From Theristus sp. LFF4_11 (Eukaryota; Nematoda; Chromadorea; Monhysterida; Xyalidae), in contig JASANC010002914.1 of the NCBI GenBank assembly GCA_030248135.1, forward strand, positions 1 to 64,000: 64,000 nucleotides of DNA, written 5' to 3'. Position numbers and translations under genes: made by a program. Numbering within the stretch: position 1 is the stretch's first letter; each line of letters starts with the position of its first letter. Below are positions 23,393 through 35,200 of the stretch, one piece after another. The notes under the pieces were generated by a model. The model saw only the letters and a list, made by a program, of their open reading frames with translations, had not been told where the DNA came from and made no database searches.

Positions 23393-24145
23393 GGTTTGTT
23401 TCGTGCTGCTGCAACCAAAAGCACAATGCGATAACAAAAACTCACGAGCACGAGCACAAAAAAAACACAAAATAGTTTTGGTCGTTATTGACTTATTGTG
23501 CACAAAAAATTGAGATTGTCAACTCTGAAACGAGCTCAGCTCAGCAGTCAGCTGTTTTGTTCTTGTCTGACTCTGCTCTTCTCTTGTCCCAACGTACCTT
23601 GTCGAGTGTCGTGTCGACTTCGCTTCGCTATCGAATCGATTGCTCCCTGCCTCCCTGTGATTTTGTTTTCCGCATGTTCGCGTTCGCGCGTTGTCCGTTG
23701 TCCTGTCAATGTGACTGTGAAGTGTGAAGTGAAGGCACCCCAACAGCGGAAAAACGGAACGGACACAAACTGCGGGACAGCAACAGCAACAACGAAGAAA
23801 AGGTGTTTCAAATAAACCAAGTGAAAAAACAGTTTTGGGGAGCGAGTGGGGAGGGGATGGGTGGTTGGCAAAAACAAAAAGAGCAAACCGAAAAAAAACC
23901 GAAGAAAAAAATTGTGACACAAATACAAAAAAATCAAAATTTCAAAGTTTAAATTTTATTCAACCAGCGAAATTTTTAAAATTGGGGCGCAGATGTTTTT
24001 TAGACACAAAAAAGACCAAAGTAATCACCGAACCAAACCAAAAAACAAAATATGGTGGTTGTCTCTTGGTTGGCCTGTGGTCTATTTATTTGTTTGGTTG
24101 TTCGCGTTTTAGTTCCGCCCAGTTTTGTTTTTGGTTTTGCTTTTG
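23393..24145. other. FHIP1 upstream region
   Basis: Region upstream of the FHIP1 start. It contains T-rich and A-rich runs (23128-23139, 23459-23466) and no supported gene. Both strands stay open for 60-130 codons around 23500-23930, but without recognisable protein features. It probably holds the FHIP1 5' UTR and promoter; no specific element was identified. Confidence 0.4.
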
Positions 24146-24680
24146 CCAGGTTTGGTTTGGTTCGTTCTGTTTTGGTTGCTTCGTTTCTGTTCGGTTCGTC
24201 TTTCTGCTGTGTGCATTTGTTTTTTGGTTTTTGTAGTCATTTTCTGTGTTTTAGTGATATGTACGATTTTGCGTCTCTCCATTTTCACTGGTTGGGTTTG
24301 TTTTGATCTGTACCGTTTTGTTTCAATTGTTTTTGCTGGGTTTGGTTGGTTTCGTTTCTGTTGTAGTTGCTTTGTTTCTGTTCGGTTCATTTTCGATTCG
24401 TGTTTTTAAAAAAGTGTAACGTTTTCGTTTTCGAGATTCATTTTTTGTGTTCGCGATATGTCCGATTCTGCGTCTCTTCATTTTTTGCTTGTTGATTTTG
24501 TCTTGCTCCATACCGTTTTTTCGATAATGTTTTTGCTAGATTTGGTTATATGTTTTGTTGTGTTTCGGTTGTTTCGTTTCTGTTCGGTTTGCTCACTTCG
24601 TCTTTTTGATGTGTAACTTTTGTTTTCAAGAACCATGTTCGCTATTTTTGTGTCTCTGTTTCTATTTCTCTGTTCCGTCA
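24146..24680. repeat. Degenerate T/G-rich tandem repeat
   Basis: Three diverged units of about 140-200 bp begin with TTTGGTT and carry TTCGTTTCTGTTCGGTT, then a GATATGTCCGATT/GATATGTACGATT block and GCGTCTCTTCATTTT (or close variants), then TTTTTGCT before the next unit. Long open frames on both strands here come from the biased composition and are not genes. Confidence 0.6.
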
Positions 24681-24727
24681 ACAGATTAAAAAAATCTGCT
24701 TTTTGTCGTGCCTGGTAACATTCGACG

Positions 24728-25194
24728 CATAGTTGTTCTAGGGGGGGCCTGGGGGGGCCGGCCCCCCCCAAAAATTTTTCGAATCTATCTCTATCAAACA
24801 GGTTTTTTCGGCTCAGCTATTATCTATCCAAAAAAATTTCTCAGCCAGCTATCTATCTGAAAATTTTTGTCTTCGAAGACATAAAATGAGTCAATTTTTG
24901 ACCAAAATTGACTATTTTTGCTCGTAATTCTTGAAAATTTCGCTAATTTTAGGTAAAATACGCGTTTATACTTGGTTTTTAGTGTATTTTTAGCATTATT
25001 TTGCTGTTTTTATAGCTTTTTAGCGTTTTAGCTATCTATCTATCAAATTTCAAAATTTTGACCGGCCCCCCCCCCAAAGTCACATGCCCCCCCCCGCGGC
25101 CCCCCCCCAAAATTTTCCAGCTATCTATCTAGAAAATTTGCTCCAGCTATCCATATCGCCCCCCCCCCAACCCCTCGGCTCTGGAACAACTATG
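24728..25194. mobile_element. 467-bp inverted-repeat element with 8-bp target duplication
   Basis: Terminal inverted repeats CATAGTTGTTC and GAACAACTATG, flanked by ATTCGACG on both sides (24720-24727 and 25195-25202). The body has long G and C runs at both ends and CTATCTATC-type motifs around an AT-rich core. The 8-bp duplication suggests a hAT-type non-autonomous element, of a different family from the FHIP1 element. Confidence 0.8.
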
Positions 25195-25202
25195 ATTCGA
25201 CG

Positions 25203-26240
25203 ACACCTGTGAGAATCGCGTTGACCCCTTTTTTCTTGTCAATGACCAAAACCAGCTACTACCAGTGGGAATGAACACTAATTTTTGTAACGAAACAGTT
25301 TTTATTGGTTAACAACATTGTAATCGCAATTAATATTTTGATTGACACGATTCAAGATATGTTATTGATTGTTTCACAAATCATTTTTTGTAAACGCATT
25401 AAACGAACAGCATACCTTCGGTTGCTACCGGTTGCCAAAAAAACAAATGTCACAAGAAAAAAATACTTTTTGATGCAGGGCAAACAAACATTTGATAAAA
25501 AAAAAACAATCGAATATAACATAAATACTCATGTGAAATCACATAACTCGACGCTATGTTCTCACTTATTCGCAACTCCATTGATTGCTGAGTGTGAAAC
25601 AAAGCCCACATGCTTATAATAAAGTGCTGGAACGTTCCGGCTCATGGCAGGGTTATCAATAAACGGTATGCATTATAGCGGCAACTACTACCAGTTACTG
25701 TTAAACTGCACATGTTTCAAAAACGCTATTTCATGTTTGGATTTTGATATCTGAATCTGAATTCATGCCAAACAAAACAAGCAAACGAATATTTTTTAAA
25801 CCATCGCAAGGGATCAAGCCAATCAGGAAACAAGCAAAGTATAAAATTTTCGGGGCGTTTTAAAAGCGAGGCATTCACAAAAAGCAGACCAAAACACAAC
25901 CGGAAACATTTGACCACACGAATAGAGAAATCGTAAGAAAGCTGTGGGAAAGGGAAAGCAGAACAATTCGTATCAATTGTAGAAAAGGCACACATAAATA
26001 AAAAACAACTGTAAAAATTCAACATTGAATCGTTCTTCAATCAATCAATGACAGTGAAAACAATCAACAACAGACACTGTATCTCGGAAAATCGAGACAT
26101 AAACAGAATGCCAATTTAATCAAGCATTATTGAAGCACACGGCAACACAAAAATTACACCTCAGTAAATTCCATATTTTTAAAAATTTTGATCGTTTTCA
26201 TCTTCATGCAACATTTCATCATGCCACGCACACCGCACAC
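25203..26240. other. Intergenic stretch downstream of COBL
   Basis: AT-rich sequence between the 467-bp element and the COBL stop codon. No exon, repeat family or RNA gene could be supported. It should contain the COBL 3' UTR and poly(A) signal. Confidence 0.4.
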
Positions 26241-29200
26241 TCATGACACCGTTGAATTGACCTGAAAAGCAAAACGAGGCAATCAGTAAAGAAAAACGGT
26301 GGATTAAAAACTTTTATCAATCGCTCAGTATGCCGGGTTAGTGATAAACAGCAGAAACGTTGCAAATTTATCAGCAACATTCAGAAACGCTCGGTATCGG
26401 TAGCTAAACGTGGAACTCGGAACACCAACGGCCTTCCGGCCATCCGGTGGTCGTTCTTGCAAACAGCCACAGCAAGCCACATTCGAGCATTTGTTTTGCG
26501 CCTGGCTGAGTTGAGCCAGACCATCAATTGCATACACACGTGCAGCGTCGTGCGTGCTGATTGGCCGTGGCAGCACGCTGCAGCCAATCAGTGCGCCCGC
26601 ACTGCCGCACACGGCGCTCACCTTTCGCAGTCCACCCGTTCCACCGAAACTGCGAATCGCCTCGAGCAAGTCCGATCGGTCGCCATTGTCGGCCGCTTTC
26701 GCACCGGCCGCCGGCAGTGTTGCCGATGAGTAGCTGGTTTTCTGTTTATAAGTGCCTGCCGCTTTCTCGCCGACGGACATGTCCTTCAGTTTCAACGTCG
26801 ACGCAGGCGGCAGTTTCGGTGAGTCGCTCGATTTGCGCTCGCCCACCGGCCGCAGTTTCACCTTCTGCATTGCAGCGACCAACTCGGCCGGCGTCAGTCC
26901 GATGCCATTCGCATTGCTGCCGTCATTCGTGAGACCGTTCTTACTATTAGCAGTGCTCGATTTGCGCACGTTACTTTGGCTGTAGGACGCAGATTTCTTC
27001 AAGTGCACCGTCGCTTTCTTCTGAGTTTCGTTTCGCTCCGCATTCGTCGTTTGAGAGGAGAGGAGTGAAATTGGTGGCGGTGGCGGTGGCGGCGGGGGCA
27101 CAGGCGCAGTGGTGGACATGAGAAAGTCGACTGGAGGCGGTGGGGGTGCCGCTGGGATGCTGGCGGGGCCACGCTGTGCGTCCTGCGTCGACGGAACGTC
27201 TTCGGTCGGCTTTTTGGTGGCCACTTGCAGAAGTGCGTTACTCGATTGAGTGACCGTTGGTTCACTGAAGTCGTCCGATGCATTTTGGTCGGTCGCCTCC
27301 GCACGGGCAGCATTGCGGCCACTGTCGCTGCTGTGCGCGAGTGTCGCACGACTCGTGAACTGCGGCTGCCAGTCGGTGGCCGGCGCTCGCTCTGCCCGAT
27401 CAGCGACGTCGACTGTTTGCGAACGTGCCAGTGCACTGCTGAAACAAGTTGCCATTGGGCAATCAGTGCACTGTGCAACAACGTTTGATAAGTTGTGGGA
27501 AACAATCGCTTGTGTTTATCTGCACTGTAAAAATGGCTGGCTGACTTATTAATTTTAGCGTTGCTCAACACTAGCGGCATTCATGAAGCAGTATTTAGTG
27601 ACACTTAGCTGTATGTTGACACATAGCGGCGCGTCACTAAAACACTGCTTCATGAATACCGGTTTAGTAAGGTGTTTTTCATCTGGAACTAACTTTTATG
27701 ACAATTGTTAAAACTATGACAATGCACCGCATGCCAGGTCGTCCGTTCGATCGCCGTTTTTTACAATTAAACCGACCCTCCAGTTTTCTAAACACCGCTA
27801 GTTCTCCCCCAAACACCTCCCCCCCCCACCGACCCTCTCAACCCCTCCGGCGCCGACGTCGTGCCAGCAGCGAGGCGTGCCGCAGTGCCGGTGGATCGAT
27901 TGCGCTTCTTCGCGGCGAACAACTGACTCGGCTTCAACAGCGCCATGTCGTCGGCGTCCTCGCGAGCGTGCCCATCACTGTCCACGGCCACATTCTCAGC
28001 AACGTCGCTCGCTTCGTGTCGATGGCCGCTGGCACGACGGAATGCGTGCGCGATGCGCAGCTCCGGCTCCGACGGAATCTTCGGCTGGTTCATGGACGCG
28101 TAGCTGAAGAACAAAAAAATGCGATTGGTTCGTCGGAAACAAGCTGCTCAAGAAGGCTCTGTCAAACTACACGTTTGCACTTGGCTATTCTTTTGGTTCT
28201 GCGACTGATTGTGCGCATAGACGGGAAAACAGCAAACAGTTTCATACGTGAGCGCGGCAATTCAAAGTCGTTAAAGTTACCAGAGTCGCTCACTTGGGCA
28301 ATTTTAAATGGTCACCACATCACTAATTTCCGTTCGACTTCTGCAAACGCATTGGGTTGCAGAACCAGAAAAACTAATTATTGAGGAAAAAATGTGACGC
28401 TTTGATCAGCCGCATTTATCTGTTGCCGCAGCTTTAGGAGGCCAGTCAGTGTGTTGCCATAACTGATACAATCGTGACCTGGATGAATTGAACTGAACCC
28501 CAAATCGAAAGCGAATACAGCGTCCGCTAGTGTGTCTGTGCGAAACAACCCAATGCGCAGTCTCACCGTGAAGGCACATCCGACGGCTGACGAATGGTCG
28601 CCAGACCAATTGAGCTCGATCGCGCCGACGGTGTGTTTTTTATGTATCTACCGTTGCTTTGCGGAGTGACTTTCGCAGAACTACGATTGTCCAGCGTTGT
28701 TGAAACATGGATGGTGCGTGGCAGAGCAACAGTGCTGTTCAGTTGGCTGCTTCCGTTCATGGTGTTGTTGCGCTGTGCAACTTCCGTGGCACGCATCGCA
28801 CTCGGACGCACCTGCAGACATTGTGACGTTGACTGAGCTGTCCGAAATTCATAGATTTTGCCAGGTATACGTGCACTTTGGGACAATAGAACAATAATTT
28901 GTTGACAATCACGCACAATCACGCCCTCACAATGTTTGTGTCATTTCTGTTATTTTTTTATTATCAAATTCTTCAAACAAAACCCGTGCTCATTCCCCTC
29001 TCCAACCGCAACGCCCAAGCCAAACCCAATCAGACCGTGCTCGACTCATCAATCAGCTGCTGTCGTGTGTCGCCAAAGTGCAGTCGCTGCACGGGTGCTG
29101 CTGCCTTCGCGGGCACCGGCGACGGCGTGCGACTGCCGGACAGACTCGAGGACATCAACGAGAGATCGTCGTCGGCGGACGAGCCGGCCGGGCTGTTGCT

Positions 29201-32200
29201 GGCGCTCGAATGGCGTTCGTGATGCGACTGAACGGGCATCGCCCGGTGAACGTGCGCGTGCCCAAAACGCTCCGCTCGTGCGTGCTCGTTCGAATTGGCG
29301 TGGCGATGGCGGTCGACTTGCGTGCGCGTCGCCAGCAGCGGCGTGCCATTCGTCGTGTAACGATGCTGCTCCGCACGCGCGCACATGTCATGCACGAGCT
29401 TGTGCTGGCGAATCTGGAGAGATCACAATGAGATTATGTAGAAACAGGTAATGCTGACTTCCAGTTACTATACCACAGAACCAAATCAGCACTTCACCAA
29501 CCAGCTTGTGCAAAAAACACGCTCGCGCACGCTCAGTTCGATCCAGTATTCGCGGCCCTTGAACTGCAGGGCAGGGATTCATTGAACACAAAGAAAAGCA
29601 ACCGGCATTACATGTACGTGTGTGCAATCTTAGCAGAAAACCATGTGACCCACTGCGCCGCCGCACCAATTCAGTCTGCAGTCGTTGCAACGCATCCGCC
29701 CGCTCAGCGGTCACACCCTCCGATGCACCCGCGTCCATCCTCTGCGACAACGTCTCGTGTTCAGCGAGCATCTGCTGCCATTCGTTGAACATCCGCTGCA
29801 ATCGTTCATACTCCAATTGTAGGTCACCGTTTCGATCGAGCATATCGCTGGTGGGCGGCGGTGGCATCGCGTGACAGTCAATTGGCACCCGAGTGACTCG
29901 AGTGTCGGTTGAACTACTCGAGTTGCACTTGAGTGTCACCAGTGGCGGCGTACGATCGTTGCGCTGCAGCTGTTCCGCCTGCTTGCGGTAGTAGTGCTCT
30001 TCGAACGACTGCACTGGAATCGCACTCGGATAGCGGTCGGCTGCGGTGTCTGTCACGACGAAATTCGAGACACGTTCCGGCAACGGATTGCAACCGACAC
30101 TCGAGGTGGACGAACTACGCAGCACCGCAGACTTGTGGCTGGTTTCGTTGCGTTGCGGCGGTGCTGGCTGACCAGTGCTCCGGTCGACTGTCACTACTGA
30201 AACGGTTTCTAACGTTTTGTTGTTTTTTCACATGTCAAAGTTGATATTTCCAAATACCTGATCTGTTCTCTTAAAAGCAGCCAACAATCAGCAACTATGT
30301 AACTGGAGGGAGACATAGGTTACAAATATCCCACACTCCATAGGTAACCAGTGCGTTTTCAAAGCCTACCTTTCACATGATGCGCTCGTATCGTTGTGGC
30401 GAATGAGTCCGCTTGTTGCAAGTTACTCTCGCCCAAATCGTTCGTTTCAGTCGGTATATCGCGTTTTGCTTCACCGTCGTTTATCACTTTAGTTTCGTTG
30501 CATTCACCAGTCGATGACTCGTTCACCAAAATTTGAGTGACCGTATCTGGAAAATCGGAAAACAGGAATAAATTATTTCAAAATAAATAAAAGTTATTCC
30601 AGCAAATTCACAGCCCGAAACGAGACCTAGTTCATAGACCGATATGCCTAGCTGAACAGGCAAGTGCTCGCAACAGGAGGTGAAGAATAGCAACAGTAAG
30701 TAGGCACAATAGGTAAAACTCGCAGTGTTTACAAATGCACCGATCTTTTGTGGAATGCAATTCAACCATAACCAACCAGTGAGATTTATTTCGTGCACTC
30801 TTGTACAAGATCAGTTAAGTTTAGCGGCAAGACAAACCGAAGCAATTCGTTGAAGAAAGCACACGGAAAATAAAAAAAATATTGTCCATAACAAAAATAA
30901 GTGTATAAAAAACAAAAAATAACTCTGTAGTGAAAGATATCAAATCAAATATGATTGCATTTTCACTCCAAAAGGCATCGAACAACAACAGTATACCCAA
31001 AAAAAGACTAAGACTGAAACTAAACATAACAACTATACAAGTACGGGAAAAAAGCGAAGCAAGGCCATTCGTGAAGCACGAAACAGTTTTTCTTTTGTGT
31101 TCACAGCTGCCTGTGCAGCACGTCACACGTACCAATTTAGACTAAGAGCGTTGGAATATGACAGCAAGGTCGACTGCTGTATTCATTCAATCCACATTTC
31201 GGTATTCGTGATTTCCGAACAACCGAAACACACTCATCGGACAATCAGCCTTGATGAACTTAAGAACACAACAAGTTAAGAGGGAAGCTGTGTTATGCTT
31301 GACAGTCATTTTCTTGTGTAACATTCCGCTTTCAGTTATCCACAGTTGTATTCTGAAATAATACGGAGTGTTATTTCTTGCGGTGGTCTCTGCAAAACGT
31401 GAATACCCAAACGATCGCATAACCATGCCATAATTTTACGAATAACTACGATCATTTTCTGCTACCGATAAAAATTAGAAATTTTTGCAGAGCCAGCGGT
31501 GCAACAGAAAAGCGCAACCAAAACTGCAGTATGAAATTTCAGAAGCATCATGTTAGACAAATCGCAAACGAATGAAAACAGATGAAGCCAGAAAACGCAA
31601 AACAGGAAAGCAAGCGATTCAGACAAACAGAAAAATTCACAGAACAAAGAAGGAAGCGCCGCGTGGGCTTGCGCGCGATTTGGTTTGCAAAAAATACAAT
31701 ACCCACCAAGGACAGACAAAAATAATAAATGTCAGTCAATTCCAATGAAAATCAATTGATTCTTTTCATTTCTGAGAGACAAAAAGTGTCTAAATTGAAA
31801 ATTGAAAAAGTGCAGCACCACACACGGACTGGCTGGTCGGGCATTGCCGCCCTCCTCTTGAAATAACAATCATGCGGTGACAAAAATTTCCTTAAAATCA
31901 ATTGGGGTGAAACACTTTTTTCCGGAATTTTTAACAATAGCAACAGAAAATCGGGCGCACATCGAAGACGCAGTCACCCCAAAAATGACACAAAACTTGA
32001 AAAAGAAGACAATAAGTCGCAACGCAAGTGTAAACAAACGAAAAGAATGCGCAGTTTAAAAAATAAATGGAAATATGGGTTGAACGACACGGCAGTTAAC
32101 AAAGGAATTGAAGGAATCAAAGGAATGAAAAAATGCCGAGACGAAATGAACAAAACGAAGCAATCATCATTTCTAAATTCCGTCGTTCGATTTCGCAAGC

Positions 32201-35200
32201 ACGCAAACGGAGGTTGAATGTTCGATTTTCTCGATTATCGGAAGACGCCTGCAGCGCAAATGCTAATTATTTCGTTCCATTTCTTGTCCGAGAAATTCAT
32301 TCGTTCCATTTCTTGTCCGAAAATTCAGAATATGGAACAAAACAATAAACGAAAATGCTAGATGGAAAATACAACTGCGGAGAAACAAACAACAACATGA
32401 GAAATGCTGCCATTGTAAAACAAAGCAATCACATAAAGTGTCAAAGCATTGAACAGATTATTAAAATAACCAATATTTACCTGGAAAAAAGTGCGCAAAA
32501 AGCTAGTAACAAACAAAATAATCAAAACAACAAAATGCGACTACCAAAAACCAACTTTTCGCCTTACAAATAAAAATGCCAACAAAAATATTTATTGTTG
32601 GTTTTAGCAATTCGACAAGAAACCATCGCGACGGGACACAAAAGAAAATCACCGACTCGAAAACCAACATCAACTGAAGTCAATGCGTGCAACGTTGATA
32701 GGTGTGCAAAGGATCAACTACATAAAATTAACAAGTAAGTAACAAGCAATCAGTATTGTCACAGTGTCATTACTTATTCCTTCACGACGGACTAAATTTG
32801 TATTTTTATTAGCAATAGATACAAATGTAAATTGACTCCTCTCACAGACAGGTACTCGTTTCAATTTCCAAAAGTCAACTATCGCGTTGAGTCGGTGATA
32901 CTATTTTGCGAACTTGTCCATATCTTTCAAATTATCCAAAATCGGCCTATTATATCTCTCTTTTTGGGCGTGATTTTACGAGTCGTACAAGCGCAACGCA
33001 GCAAAGATACAATGTTGAGTTTAAGTAAGTAATCGATTCGCATTGTTATCATATGCACTGATACACGTTTCGTGAAACTTAAAATATTTATATCGAAGAC
33101 TTTTGCAACACGCCATTTGCGTTCCCAGATACACTTCAATATGGATGTCATGTTTGATATTGGCGTTTTCAGAAAATACACAACCAATAAAACGATTCGA
33201 TTATCCAATATTTGAATTTCTACTTCATAATTCCGCTTAACCACGACAATCGTGATCATTTCTCGAATGCTTATTGTATTGACACGAAACTAAAAGTGAA
33301 TTGTAACAAGATTTCAAATAAAAATAAAGTGGGACACGACAGCGAACACCGGGGTTAAAAAATGAAAAATAGTGAAAAGCGGTTGATAAAAAGAAAGAAA
33401 TAAAAAAATGCGCGGACCAGAAACGATGCGACATAAAACCATCACATAAAGTAGATATATTGCAATTGCTCGTCAAGAGGTGACGATGGCGCAGTGATAA
33501 AGCGGTAAGGATTGTTAGTATGTTCATCTTTTGGAACGACTCGTGCCGGAATTGCCGTGAACAAAGATGTCGGTCGATTTCGGAGGAAAGTCCATGGGCG
33601 AGGCCGCGCTGCTTGAAGCGGTCGATATTGGCTTTCTTCACCTGCAACCTTGTGCTCCGCGTAAACAATGGAGAAATAAATTAAATAACAAATAAATGGT
33701 AAAAAATAAGGTAGTTAGTTCCTCAATAAACAATTGTGGGAACTTGAAAATAATATAACGGACGAGCACTGGGACTGGACAAAAACAAATGCGCAAAACG
33801 TAAAATGTTTGGTGCGTGCCAAAAAAAGGTGCTCAGGCATAACAAAGTCGCTGGTGTGGAATATATCATTCTGTAGCATATCATAATCACACTTTGGATA
33901 GTTTTACTGACAACGGATTCGAAATGAACCGAAGCAACAATTTAATGTGCCGCGAACAGCGAAAATCAACTGTTCTTCTGAACAATCTACACACAAACAA
34001 CAACAAAATTCAAAACGAGTAACCCCAACAACGGACCTGCGCTGGACGGCGCGTGCACCGGCTGTCGTTTGCGAGCGTCCGCAGTCGGCGTGAGCGTGTC
34101 GTTGAGCACAAACTGGTCGTCGGCGTCCACCTGTATGATGTGCTGCTCGGCCTCTGCGATCACGTCACGGAACGTCTGCTCCAATTCTTGCTCGTCACAA
34201 CGCGTCGACAGCGACGTCGCCAACGGCACCGACACCGACGATGCCTCGGACGTAAACGTGCTGCCGCGCGACGCTGAACGGCGTTTGGAGTTGGCGATGC
34301 GGAATTTGGTGGGATCAAACGAGGAAAAGTCGTAAAAACTAACAACAAAACACAGTAAATAAAACTGCGTTCAAACTTCGAAGCGCACGGATTGGTTGTT
34401 GTACAACTATGTTCGCTTTAAAACTGTCACTTTTTATGAGGAATACAGAGTATGCGATGACCTTTGAATCACAGTGAGAGGAACGAATGTATCGGGTTTG
34501 GTTGAAATCAAATACCCCGTGGCTAACTTATGTTTTGTCTTGCAACTCCGATCCCGTTGATTTCTTCTTTCGCGAGCTCTGAGCTCTGCGAGACCAGTGA
34601 CAGGTTTAAACGAGCATACTGTATTATCTGGTTCGAGTAATCAGCCCATCACATTCAAACACATTCAATCAAACAGTATGACGTTAGTCTGCTGACGTGG
34701 ACTGTGCGGGTGGAGAATATTGTAGCTGTCGACCTAACGCGCACATAAAGTAAACTAAGTTTCTCAGCACTCCACTGTTGGTGATTGTTTGAGCAAACCG
34801 TACACAACAACAAAAAAGTGCACAGACTAACAACAAAAAACGATAAAAAATTGATAAAACTATGCTGAAATGGAACAAACTTTCCACCACCTCTGTGTTT
34901 ACCTCGAGGGGTGGGATCATCAGAAGACCCGGTCTCTCGATTGAGCATGATTTTAACGGGCACTGCACGAACTGTTTCTTCGACACGTGCCGTTTCGGAT
35001 GGATTGTTTACTGTAAAAAATAATAAAAACTACAAAAAAGCATACACTGAACAGAAATATGAAAATCCCCAAAATGACACAGAACAGAAACAAAAGGCAT
35101 AACAGAGGACACTCGTTTGATTATTTTACACAAACCGTGAAAACGCTGCATTGCACGCAACGAAGCTGATTGTTTCCAGTTGCGCTGATCCGTGCGGCAG

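Noticed and set aside
23835..24771. Long overlapping open frames on both strands
   Set aside because: They follow the T/G and A/C compositional bias of a degenerate tandem repeat; the peptides are low complexity with no domain.
33480..33641. A COBL exon after the TTGCAG acceptor at 33642-33647
   Set aside because: In the required phase no donor allows it to join 30370-30546, whereas skipping it keeps the frame (34037-34338 joins 30370-30546 in phase 1).
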